This document shows, in pieces, positions 8,004-18,200 of a stretch of DNA of 58,581 nucleotides. The notes below the pieces were generated by a model. That model saw nothing but the letters and a program-made list of their open reading frames with translations. It was not told where the DNA came from and ran no database searches. Numbering within the stretch: position 1 is the first letter of the stretch; each line of letters begins with the position of its first letter. This DNA comes from a virus, in the IMG/VR virus record IMGVR_UViG_3300025732_000046, positions 1-58,581 of that record. One strand, given 5' to 3'. Made by a program: the position numbers and the translations under genes.

Positions 8004-9389
8004 TTATGAGATTTTTGATTTGAGTTCTTGTACTTCTTCCGATAATTCTTTAACTGCTTGTATTAGAACACCAATCAATCCATTATAATTTACAGATTTA
8101 ATATCTCCATCTTTCACAAGTTGAGGAAGAACCTGCTCAAGTTCTTGAGCAATCACACCAATAGAAGGTTCTTGATTTCTCTTCCAAGTAAAATTAACTC
8201 CTCTTAAAGAATTAATTGTTTCAAGTGCATTATCAAAAGTTTCTATATTTTCCTTAATTCTTTTATCAGAATTTGAGTTAAGATTTGCTGCAGTTACATC
8301 AAAAGTAGCATTTAAATATGCACAACTAATAGTACCAGCACTGAAATCTCCACTTGCATCACGAGCAACAATATTATCACTTCCAGTTGTAGATGCATTT
8401 ACATTAATAGTTCTTGCTGTAGAACCATTATAAGTTGTTCCAGTGGTATAAGTTATGTAACTACCCGCAGTTAAACTACTTAAAGTACTTCCTAATGAAA
8501 CTCCAGAGATAGTAGAATTTGCAAGATTTGCGTTGGTAATTCCAGCAGATCCAGACAAATTAGAATTTGTCAGTCCAGAAATAGTATTAGAACCTGCTGA
8601 AATTGTTTTATTTGTAAGAGTATCTGTAGTATTTCTTCCAATTAAAGTGTCAGTTGCTGCAGGAAGAGTTAATGTTCCGGAAGCAGTTGCGGATGCTTGT
8701 AGTGTAGTAGAACCTGAAGTTGATCCATCAAGAATAACTCCACCATTAACATCAATACCACCAGAAGTAACTACTGGAGAAGTTAATGATGGACTGGTTA
8801 GAGTTTTATTTGTAAGAGTTTGAGTATCTGTAGTTCCAACAATATTTCCAGAAGGTGGAGTTTTACCTCTTAAATAATCTGCGTTTAAATTGGTAACAAG
8901 TGTTTGAGATAAAACGCTAAGAGGTTGCGTTCCCGTTGTAACTGTTGAAATAAATTGACCAGCAGAAACATTACCAACTACCGTAAGTTTTTGTGTTGGT
9001 ATAGATGTTCCTATTCCAACATTTCCAAGAGAACGATAAATGGTATTTCCAGAACCGACTGACCAAGTTTGAAGTTCTGCATTTACTAAAGGAATATCAT
9101 TAAGATAAAATGCAGAAGCAGTAATAATACCAGAAGTATTCCAACTAAGAGTTGGGTCAATTGTTAGGACACTTGTTGCTGTTCCAACTAAATCGCCATA
9201 AAAAGAAGAAGCAGTAATCACTCCCGATGCTCTTATTCCACCATAAACATCAAGTTTTGTAGTGGGAATAGTTGAACCAATTCCAACAAATCCAGATGCA
9301 CCTTCAGTAATCGCAATACTTTGAGTTGAATCAGTAATATAGAGAAAGGATCCAAATTGTGAAAGTTCTCTATTTCTGGTTATGGACAT
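8004..9389 (-). CDS. Tail fibre protein with C-terminal S74 chaperone
   Basis: 461 aa. The N-terminal half has two head motifs (VGIGSTIPTTKLDVYG and VGIGTSIPTQKLTVVG). The middle is rich in T/S/G/N with repeats of T(L/D)TNKT type (DTQTLTNKTL, DTLTNKTI). The last ~100 residues are an S74/endosialidase-type intramolecular chaperone, SDKRIKENIETF...GVNFTW...IGVIAQELEQVLP...VNYNGLIGVLIQAVKEL, ending in a short coiled coil. In this family the chaperone trimerises the fibre and usually cleaves itself off before the SD site. Likely a trimeric fibre. Confidence 0.88.
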   Translation of the reverse strand: MSITRNRELSQFGSFLYITDSTQSIAITEGASGFVGIGSTIPTTKLDVYGGIRASGVITASSFYGDLVGTATSVLTIDPTLSWNTSGIITASAFYLNDIPLVNAELQTWSVGSGNTIYRSLGNVGIGTSIPTQKLTVVGNVSAGQFISTVTTGTQPLSVLSQTLVTNLNADYLRGKTPPSGNIVGTTDTQTLTNKTLTSPSLTSPVVTSGGIDVNGGVILDGSTSGSTTLQASATASGTLTLPAATDTLIGRNTTDTLTNKTISAGSNTISGLTNSNLSGSAGITNANLANSTISGVSLGSTLSSLTAGSYITYTTGTTYNGSTARTINVNASTTGSDNIVARDASGDFSAGTISCAYLNATFDVTAANLNSNSDKRIKENIETFDNALETINSLRGVNFTWKRNQEPSIGVIAQELEQVLPQLVKDGDIKSVNYNGLIGVLIQAVKELSEEVQELKSKIS

Positions 9390-9407
9390 TGCTCTCTCCT
9401 TATATTA

Positions 9408-12179
9408 TTATTTAGAATTTGCTTCAAGAACTTCCACTCTTGTTACCAATTCTTTAATAGATTCAATCAAAACAGGAATTAATCCACTATAATTTACTGT
9501 TTTATTTTGATCTCCACTTACCAATTCAGGAATAATATTTTCAAGTTCTTGTGCAATTACACCAAGTGATGGTTTTCCACTTTCCTTCCAATTGAATTTA
9601 ACTCCTCTAATATTTCTAATTGTTTCAAGTGCATTAGTAATATTAACAATATTTTCTTTTACTCTAATGTCAGAACCAGAGTTTACATCACCAGTAACAG
9701 TTAATGTTCCAGTAGAAGGATTAAAACTAAATGCAGTTGCTGCAGTTCTTATACTTGGTGTTTGATCACCAATTCCAGCAACGAATACTGGATAGAAAGT
9801 AGCATTTGTTGTTACTGCAGTGGAGTTAAGTGTGTTTGAAGGTCCCGTTGAACCTTGAATTGAAGTACCTTGAATACCCTGTCTTCCCTGAATACCCTGA
9901 GATCCTTGTGGTCCAAGAGCCCCCTGAATACCTTGAGCACCTTGAGGTCCAGTTCCTCCAGGAACACCTTGAGTTCCTTGAAGTGCAGTACCTTGAATAC
10001 CTTGAATACCTTGCTGACCTTGAGTACCTGTGGCACCCTGAGTACCTGTTGCACCCTGAACACCAGTAGTGCCCTGTGTTCCAGATCCAGTAATACCCTG
10101 AGAACCTAAGGCACCTTGAGCACCAGTAGTTCCCTGAGATCCTGTTGTTCCCTGAGATCCTGTTGTTCCCTGTCTTCCTTGAATACCCTGAAGACCTTGA
10201 GCCCCAGTAGCACCTTGAGTGCCAGTAGTACCTTGAGAACCAGTAGTTCCCTGTGTTCCTCCAGAACCCTGAGAACCTGATATACCTTGAATACCCTGAG
10301 CACCTGTAGCACCTTGAGTACCCGTAGTTCCTTGAGAACCTGTAGTTCCCTGAATTGCAGTACCTTGAATGCCCTGAATACCTTGTTGACCTTGAGCACC
10401 TGTGGCACCTTGAGCACCTGTTGTACCCTGAGCACCTGTAGTTCCTTGTGTTCCTCCAGAACCCTGAGATCCAGCAATTCCTTGAAGACCTTGAGCACCA
10501 TTAGTTCCTTGAGTTCCTCCCGTACCTTGAAGACCTGTAGTTCCCTGTGCTCCCGTAGAACCTTGAATACCCTGTCTTCCTTGAACACCTTGAGAACCTG
10601 TAATACCCTGAATACCCTGTTGACCTTGAGGACCGGTAGTTCCTTGAGTACCCCCAGTTCCTTGAACAGAAGTTCCCTGAATACCCTGAATACCCTGCTG
10701 CCCTTGAGCACCTACTGCACCCTGAGCTCCTTGAGTACCTTGAGTTCCTCCAGTACCTTGAACTGAAGTACCTTGAATACCCTGAATACCTTGTTGACCC
10801 TGAGCACCTGTTGCTCCTTGAACACCTACTGAACCTTGAACTCCCTGTCTCCCCTGAACACCTTGAGATCCAGTAGTTCCTTGAATTGAAGTTCCTTGAA
10901 TACCTTGAATTCCTTGAGGACCAACTATTTTCCCAACATCATTCCAAATAGTTCCATCAAATACCCATAGATTTCCTGTATCTTGTGCAATTACACCATC
11001 TCCAGTTGATGGTGGATACCAAGAATAAAGATTATCTGTAAATGGATTAGTTAAAACAGTAGATCCAATTCCAGAAGTTTTAGATGGAATAGATCCGACA
11101 ATTGTAACGGATGAACCGGTGGTTCCTTGTGTTCCAGTACCCTGAATTCCTTGAACTCCTTGAGCACCTTGAGTTCCTCCAGTACCCTGAATTGCAGTAC
11201 CTTGAATGCCCTGAATACCTTGTTGACCTTGAGCACCTGTGGCACCTTGAGCACCTGTTGTACCCTGAGCACCTGTAGTTCCTTGTCTACCCTGAACACC
11301 TTGAGCACCGGTAATACCTTGAATGCCTTGTTGTCCCTGAGCACCGGTGGCACCTTGTGTTCCCCCAGTGCCCTGAATTGCAGTACCTTGAATACCCTGC
11401 TGACCTTGAGCACCTGTGGCACCTTGAGCACCTGTAGTTCCCTGAGAACCATCAGTACCTTGAGCACCTTCAACTCCCTGAGATCCAGTTATACCTTGGA
11501 GACCTTGATTGCCGTTAGTTCCTTGAGTTCCTCCCGTACCTTGAAGACCTGTAGTACCCTGAGATCCTGTTGTTCCCTGTCTTCCTTGAATACCCTGAAT
11601 ACCCTGCTGACCTTGAGCACCTGTGGCACCTTGAGTTCCTCCAGTTCCTTGAGATCCTACAGTGCCCTGAACACCCTGTCTTCCTTGAACTCCCTGAGCA
11701 CCAGTAGCCCCCTGAGTTCCACCAGAACCTTGAATACCAACAGTACCTTGAGTTCCAGTTTGACCTAAAGTACCTTGAATACCCTGAATACCCTGAGAAC
11801 CTTCTGTTCCTTGAGCACCCGTTGTTCCTTGAGAACCCGTTGTTCCTTGTGTTCCAGTTTCACCTAAAGTGCCCTGAATACCTTGAATTCCTTGAGCACC
11901 AGCAGTTCCTTGAGCACCCGTTGTTCCTTGAGAACCTGTAGTCCCTTGAATTGCAGTACCCTGAATACCCTGAATACCCTGAAGACCTTGAGAACCTGTC
12001 GTTCCCTGAGTTCCAGTAGTTCCCTGAGCACCGTTTTCAGTCCAATATCTTATACCACCATCAGTAGATGCTAATACGTATCCAGTACTAGTTGGTATTC
12101 CAAGATATCTCTCCGTCTCTTCAAGAGAGATAAACTGACCATCAGCACCTATAACCTGACCACTACTTAACTGAGCCAT
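9408..12179 (-). CDS. Long collagen-like tail fibre with C-terminal S74 chaperone
   Basis: 923 aa. A short N-terminal domain (MAQLSSGQVIGADGQFIS) is followed by about 700 residues of GTQ/GIQ/GAT/GQQ triplets. These are broken once, near residues 370-420, by a globular insert containing LYSWYPPS, VIAQDTGNLWVFDG and W.DVGK. That insert resembles a segment of gp53 at 45621-46604. The C-terminus is an S74 chaperone (SDIRVKENIVNI...LGVIAQELENIIPELV...VNYSGLIPVLIESIKEL) with a coiled-coil end. It is probably a long trimeric fibre assembled with the help of the chaperone. Confidence 0.88.
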   Translation of the reverse strand: MAQLSSGQVIGADGQFISLEETERYLGIPTSTGYVLASTDGGIRYWTENGAQGTTGTQGTTGSQGLQGIQGIQGTAIQGTTGSQGTTGAQGTAGAQGIQGIQGTLGETGTQGTTGSQGTTGAQGTEGSQGIQGIQGTLGQTGTQGTVGIQGSGGTQGATGAQGVQGRQGVQGTVGSQGTGGTQGATGAQGQQGIQGIQGRQGTTGSQGTTGLQGTGGTQGTNGNQGLQGITGSQGVEGAQGTDGSQGTTGAQGATGAQGQQGIQGTAIQGTGGTQGATGAQGQQGIQGITGAQGVQGRQGTTGAQGTTGAQGATGAQGQQGIQGIQGTAIQGTGGTQGAQGVQGIQGTGTQGTTGSSVTIVGSIPSKTSGIGSTVLTNPFTDNLYSWYPPSTGDGVIAQDTGNLWVFDGTIWNDVGKIVGPQGIQGIQGTSIQGTTGSQGVQGRQGVQGSVGVQGATGAQGQQGIQGIQGTSVQGTGGTQGTQGAQGAVGAQGQQGIQGIQGTSVQGTGGTQGTTGPQGQQGIQGITGSQGVQGRQGIQGSTGAQGTTGLQGTGGTQGTNGAQGLQGIAGSQGSGGTQGTTGAQGTTGAQGATGAQGQQGIQGIQGTAIQGTTGSQGTTGTQGATGAQGIQGISGSQGSGGTQGTTGSQGTTGTQGATGAQGLQGIQGRQGTTGSQGTTGSQGTTGAQGALGSQGITGSGTQGTTGVQGATGTQGATGTQGQQGIQGIQGTALQGTQGVPGGTGPQGAQGIQGALGPQGSQGIQGRQGIQGTSIQGSTGPSNTLNSTAVTTNATFYPVFVAGIGDQTPSIRTAATAFSFNPSTGTLTVTGDVNSGSDIRVKENIVNITNALETIRNIRGVKFNWKESGKPSLGVIAQELENIIPELVSGDQNKTVNYSGLIPVLIESIKELVTRVEVLEANSK

Positions 12180-12183
12180 TTAC

Positions 12184-12516
12184 TTACTTTGCAGATTCCA
12201 GAACACTAAGAGTAAACTTCATAGAGCTATTTGATTGACCTTGTACTTCAATTTTATCACCAACTTCAAGTACTAAACTTCCACTAATAGGACTTAAAGT
12301 ATCAGTGGTAGGTATTCTTGTATTTTTACAGAGTTCATATTGAACTCCACCTCTGTTATGATAAACAGTAACTGTTGCAATTCCAGCAGAAGTGTTGGCA
12401 ATGGCAGAAAATAAATGAATTGAAGACACGCCATTAGGAACAGTATATACTGTGGTAATTCCCGTAGTTACTTCTTGCCTAAAAGTTTTATATGTATTAA
12501 GTGCTAATGCTGCCAT
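12184..12516 (-). CDS. Small structural protein, 110-aa fibre-cassette family
   Basis: 110 aa and paralogous to the 109-aa protein at 544-873 (shared LALN start, VYTVPNG, YHNRGG and SGSLVLEVGDK). It lies 3 bases after the 899-aa beta-helix-like gene and 4 bases before the collagen/S74 fibre, the same order as in the first cassette. Function is unknown. Confidence 0.75.
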   Translation of the reverse strand: MAALALNTYKTFRQEVTTGITTVYTVPNGVSSIHLFSAIANTSAGIATVTVYHNRGGVQYELCKNTRIPTTDTLSPISGSLVLEVGDKIEVQGQSNSSMKFTLSVLESAK

Positions 12517-12519
12517 CTC

Positions 12520-15219
12520 TTATTTTGCCCCTAAAGCGATAATAAATGGTGTTACAGTATTTAGTAAACTACGCTCAAACGATCTTCCACGAATTGTTCC
12601 AGTTGCCTGATCAATAACTAATCCATCACCAATTGCAAAGTTTCCATCCTGATCAGTGCTTGTATATACAATTTCACCACCATTTGTCTTAACAACTTCA
12701 TTTGCTTGAATAGTTACTCCACCCTTTGATGGTCTTGCTAACTCTATTGTATTTCCGGCACCAATATATTCAAACGAGTGAGAAGATACGATTTGCAAAC
12801 TTTGACGGAAGAAAAATGCCGTAGTACCAATTCCAACATCATTATTCAATGGATTTGCAAGAGTTATTGTAGAAATTCCCGCAGAAGGGGGAGTTGCTGA
12901 ACGAACCTGATAGTAAATAGGTCTCAAGTTTACAACTGCGGATATTCCCCCAAGAGATGGATCAAAAGTTACTGTAGGTGAATCTCCAGAACGATAATTT
13001 CTTCCACTACCAATCAGATTAATAGTACTAACAGATCCATTTGTGATTTCTGCAAAAGCTTCTGCATTAATTGCGGAAGGTCCAGAAGCATCACCTAAGA
13101 ACATAACTGTTGGAGCACTAGTATATCCAGATCCTCCGTTAAGGATAGTTACACTTTCAACTTCATAATATAATTCATCAAAATATACTGCTTGGCCAGA
13201 ATATGGTCTCTCTTTTCCAATTCCACTTATAGAAATCGTCAAATCACCCTCAGAAGAAATACCAGCAACTTCTCCAGTATAATGATATCCGGATTTTGTT
13301 GACGGTAAACTTAATCCATCAGAAACTAATCCGTAAGTTCCAAAGGATGAGTTTGAGTTAGTAATATCACACTGTCCACCACTTTCTGTTACAATTGCCT
13401 GATCATCACAAATTGTAAATATAGAGACCAACTGAGCATAAGCACCATTAGAAATTTTTACTCCAATTCCACCCTGATTGTACTGTGTATATGAGTCAAC
13501 ACTCATCATACCAGTAATTCCCATATCATCTTTATCACCAGGTTCTGCATAGAATCCATTTACATTCATTCCTATACTATCAGGAATAAAATTGGTACAG
13601 TTACGAATGTATGGTCCCTTTGTTACATTTCCAACACCAGGAATAAAAGAGGGATCATTAGGATTTGTAGTTCCAATACCAGAATTTCCCGGATAAGTTC
13701 TGTTAAATAAAGTTCCAATAGCGGTTGTTCCAATACCAATAATCGTTGTGACAATACCAACACAAGAATTGATAGCAGAAACTACATTTGCACAACCATC
13801 AATACTTTGATTTCCATATGCACCATCAGGTTGCATACTTAAATCTCTAACCTGAGTAAATTCAGTTTGATAATTCCCATTCCATAGAACGTTATTGATG
13901 CAAGATTTTGCAATTCCAGCGGCATATCGAATTGTATCAATAGTTTCGGTCTTTACTCCAACAATATGCTGAAGAGTTCCTCCATTATAGTAAGAAAGAC
14001 CTGCACCTACACACTTAGAGTTTCCTCCTCTTGTGATGTCGTAGCAAACTGCTCTAAAGATATCTTTAACATCATCCTTACAAGAAGTATAATCTCCACC
14101 GGATAATGTAAATGCTGGTGATCTATAATCGGTACTCGTTAAATATCCTACCGCTTCTGATGCAATAAAATCTAAATTATATCTAATCATTCTTGCGGCA
14201 TCAAAAAATCTATCAGATGCAACACCTACAAGAGGTTTAAATGCAACTACAGAAGCTCCGCTTGTAGAAGGTTGCCCCTGGAAAGATAGATCAGTTAAAT
14301 GATTACCATTTGAAACCCAGAATAAATCACTTCCAGGATTTGCTGGAGTAACAATACAATTTCTCAATTCAGCGCCTTCAATTGATACATCTGGTTCTAA
14401 AACTAATGGATTATTTTCAACATAAGTTCCAGGAGAAACTTTAACAGTATCTCCACCACTTGCTATACCTACAGCAGCCTCAATAGTTCTCTTCGGATAA
14501 TCAAGTGTTAATCCATCATTTAGATCACTACCATTCATTGCAACATAAATGGTTTTTCCTGGAGGATTAGTAACACCATTTATTGTTACATCAACTCCAT
14601 ATGAACTTGCGCTTGTAACTGTTACTCCAGCACCAACAAAATTAATTAAACTAATTGATGCAGCAGTTCCTACAGTTGAACCTTCATCTTGAACAGTAAG
14701 TCCGATGGCAACTGTAGTTCCTCCACTTGTAGGAACTGGAACAGTATCTACGGAAAGAATTTCAACAAGTTCTCCACCAAAACAAGGATCATTTAATATT
14801 ACATTTTCTCCATCCGACGCTACAAACTCATTAGGAGCAAGACGAACCCCATTTACATAAACCTCTACACTTCCCGGATAGTATGTAAAAGAAAATGTGT
14901 CTTGACCAACTGCAGCTTCAGAATATCTTGAATTTTTTATTAATGATGACCAAGTAACTCCCACACCAGTGGACATCAATATTGATTTATCACTTCCAAC
15001 CGTGCCACCAATACTTACATATCCATCCAGAAATAAATTGTTAATGGTGGTAATACCGCTAACTTTTAAATGAGTTGCTCCGATACCACCATTAACATCT
15101 AGAGTATATTGCGGATTAGTTTTTGCAATACCTATTCTATTCTGATCAGCATCTGCAAGAATAAGATCGGTATTTACTTCTAATCCGTGTTTTACGACGA
15201 AATTTTTATTAATCGCCAT
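12520..15219 (-). CDS. Large virion structural protein, beta-helix-like (paralogue of 877-3240)
   Basis: 899 aa. The N-terminus has a fibre-head type motif (IGIAKTNPQYTLDVNG) and a YSEAAVGQDTFSFTYYPGS segment typical of phage structural proteins. Near residue 230, IYVAMNGSDLNDG...RTIEAAVG matches the opening of a pectate-lyase-like beta-helix. Like its 787-aa paralogue it contains QYNQGGIGVKI, NSNSSFG and SSHSFEYIGAG, and it ends GTIRG...TPFIIALGAK. A GGTGGAG ribosome site and a canonical late promoter (15253-15260) lie upstream. Likely tail or fibre. Confidence 0.8.
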   Translation of the reverse strand: MAINKNFVVKHGLEVNTDLILADADQNRIGIAKTNPQYTLDVNGGIGATHLKVSGITTINNLFLDGYVSIGGTVGSDKSILMSTGVGVTWSSLIKNSRYSEAAVGQDTFSFTYYPGSVEVYVNGVRLAPNEFVASDGENVILNDPCFGGELVEILSVDTVPVPTSGGTTVAIGLTVQDEGSTVGTAASISLINFVGAGVTVTSASSYGVDVTINGVTNPPGKTIYVAMNGSDLNDGLTLDYPKRTIEAAVGIASGGDTVKVSPGTYVENNPLVLEPDVSIEGAELRNCIVTPANPGSDLFWVSNGNHLTDLSFQGQPSTSGASVVAFKPLVGVASDRFFDAARMIRYNLDFIASEAVGYLTSTDYRSPAFTLSGGDYTSCKDDVKDIFRAVCYDITRGGNSKCVGAGLSYYNGGTLQHIVGVKTETIDTIRYAAGIAKSCINNVLWNGNYQTEFTQVRDLSMQPDGAYGNQSIDGCANVVSAINSCVGIVTTIIGIGTTAIGTLFNRTYPGNSGIGTTNPNDPSFIPGVGNVTKGPYIRNCTNFIPDSIGMNVNGFYAEPGDKDDMGITGMMSVDSYTQYNQGGIGVKISNGAYAQLVSIFTICDDQAIVTESGGQCDITNSNSSFGTYGLVSDGLSLPSTKSGYHYTGEVAGISSEGDLTISISGIGKERPYSGQAVYFDELYYEVESVTILNGGSGYTSAPTVMFLGDASGPSAINAEAFAEITNGSVSTINLIGSGRNYRSGDSPTVTFDPSLGGISAVVNLRPIYYQVRSATPPSAGISTITLANPLNNDVGIGTTAFFFRQSLQIVSSHSFEYIGAGNTIELARPSKGGVTIQANEVVKTNGGEIVYTSTDQDGNFAIGDGLVIDQATGTIRGRSFERSLLNTVTPFIIALGAK

Positions 15220-15251
15220 CGGGTTTCACTCTCCACCCTTTTTGTTATTAG

Positions 15252-18200
15252 TTATTTATAAATCTGCTGTTTCAATTCTTCAATTTGTCTTTGCTGCTCT
15301 TTGATTGCTTCAATTAAAACACCAACCAATCCATTATAATTAACAGATTTTGTTTCATCACCACTTACAAGATGTGGTAGAACTTCTTCAATTTCTTGAG
15401 CAATAACACCAGAAGACGAACGATTATCACTCTTCCAATCAAAATCAACTCCACGTATCTGAAGAACTTTACTCAATGGATCTTCAATTTGCTTAATATT
15501 AGTTTTTAATCTAATATCAGAATTTGAATTTAAATCAGAAGCAGTTACAATTCCAATAAAGCTTCCATTTGTTGCATTAATAGTTGTAGCAGAAACATTA
15601 GTAGTAGAAACAGTGTCAGTAACTGTAATTCCAGTGGCACTTGTTGTCAGTTTTGATGTTCCGTTATAATATAAATCAACTTCACCATCTCTTCTCATTC
15701 TAATTGCATTTTCAAAATTGGTTGAACTTGTAAGTAACCTTAGATATGCATCATCACCAGAATTAGTGTAGAAATTAACTACCTTATCCCCAAGATTCGT
15801 AAAATTAAGAGTTCCTGTTAAACTAATATTAGAATTTACAGTTAAAGATCCAGAGGTTTCTAGTACTCCATTAGAACTATTATCAAGACGATATGTATAA
15901 TCAGAAGTATCTGTTGCAGTATTATGGAAATCAATATATCTACCAATCTCCATTACACCATCACTGCCAACTATTGGAGAAATATTCCAACGATTTCCAG
16001 AAGAACCACCGACAGTATTGTTACCTAAAATTGCAGTGGTTCCAAGACCAACAAAATTAAGAGTAGCAACGTCTGTTCCGGAATTATATGATGAGGTAAT
16101 AGTAATGTTAGTTCCAGTAAAATTAATTAATGTTGCAAATCCAACATATCCACCAGAAGTTCCAACACCTACTCCTGCTTGTCCTTCTCCTCCTCCACCT
16201 CCAGTTCCAATTTTACCAAACTGCTGCCACTCATTGTTACTTGTATAAATCCAACCAATATAATCAGAATTTGATGGATTTGCATTATATTGAATGTCGC
16301 CAGGATTTCCAGCAAGAGTAGGAGTAGATTCTCCAATAGTATATTTTCTAGAAACTTTTACATCTCCCTGTAAGAATAAAGAAGTAACTTCAAGTCCTTT
16401 ATCTGATGTTGAAGTTACTTTATCATTGAATATAACAGGACCATTAAACTCAGATGTTGCATTTCCGTCTGAACCACCGTCAACTCTAATTGAACGACTA
16501 AAATTACCCTCAATAGGAGTAATAACATTTAATGCTGGATCGTTACCAATATCTTCACCAGTAATAGTTTGAATTGGAGTATCAAAAATTTCCTCTTGAC
16601 CAGTAACTGTGCTTAACTTCTTGTTTCCAGAGTATGAAATACCCTTATCATTCATACCAGTGTAGAAGTTAATGCCACCTTCTCTTCTGGTTGACTGTGC
16701 AAGAAGTTCTTCTTGTGCGGAAATTTGACGATTTTGTTTGTCTGGGAAAGCGGTAGAATAGTTACCAGGACCAAATCCAACATATTCAAAAGTATGCCCA
16801 GAAGCACGAATAATTGAGTGTCTTCTAAATTCTACTGGATTTACAGAAACTCTTCTAACAACTGAATTAATAACGTGACTTGTTGCTTTAGTACCCAGAG
16901 CACCACGGAATACTGTAATATTATCTCCTTCGGCAATAGTATTTGAAACTGTTGATTTAACTCTTACAAGTTCATCATCAATTTGCAAATAGTCGCCAAT
17001 ATTAATATCAAGTTTATTGATACCACGAATAGTTACATCTTCCGTAGTTTCATCATCAATTCCAAAGTAAAGAGTAGTAGTTATTCCCGCATAAACAGGA
17101 TTCATTCTACCACCAATATTCTCATAATTTGAAGAAATTACTCCATCATTTGAAGTGATTCCTTCTGGATAAACATAAATCGTTCCAGCAGTTGATGGTA
17201 CATTAGTAGAAATACCAATATCAGCTACAAATGAGGTTAAACTGAGATTCTTGGTAACTACAAAATCTCCATTATAAAGATTTTGAGTTGCACCAGTTAT
17301 TTTAACTTTATTTCCAACAGAGAATCCGTGCCTATCTTGTGTTGTTATCGTGGCAAGTCCAACAACATTATTATAAGAAATAGAACTTATTCTATTTGAT
17401 TTACCTGTCAAATATACAAATGCATTTTGTGTTACAGTTACACCTATCCCAGTGGTAGAAAAACCAGAAACTGAACTTGAAGATTCGGCAGTAAAACTCT
17501 TAGCAACTCCAGTAGAAACGTTAGTAATTCTGTAAAGATTATTATATCCCTGATATGATTCTGAAGAAACTCCAGAAATTCTAACTACATCACCAACATT
17601 ATTATAAATTTGAGTAACTCTTACTCTTGCAGGAACAAATGAAGTAGTTGTTGCAATACCAACAACCTGAAGAACATTGCCAACAGCGTAAGAACTACCA
17701 CCGTCCATAACTATAACTTCATCAACATCTCCAGAAGGAGTTACAGAAACCTTTGCAGTGGCGTGTTGACCTGTGGTAGAACCAGCAAGTCCAACTAATC
17801 TTGCGTTATAGTATGTTCCTTCAATATATCCAGAACCTTCTTCTCCAGTAATAATCTCAACTTTAGTAACTCTGTTTAGTCCGTGATCTATTGAAGTGTG
17901 TATTCTATGAGATGTTGCAGAACTTGAAATGATATTGGTAATTCCTATACCAACATTACTATCTAAAAGTAACTTAGAAACAGTTTCTTTTGTAATGCTA
18001 TTACGAACATCATCAACTACAACCTCACCAATTAAAGAAGAAGAAGCAAATGATTTAGTTTCTTGCGGATCAGAAACTGGATTATCACGGTTAACTTGTG
18101 GATATAACTCTTTAACTGGTTGAGAATAACTTTCTCCCGTAAATGGAGAAACTACTGGAGTATTGGAAGCATTAACTAAAGTTAAATGATAAACACCGTC

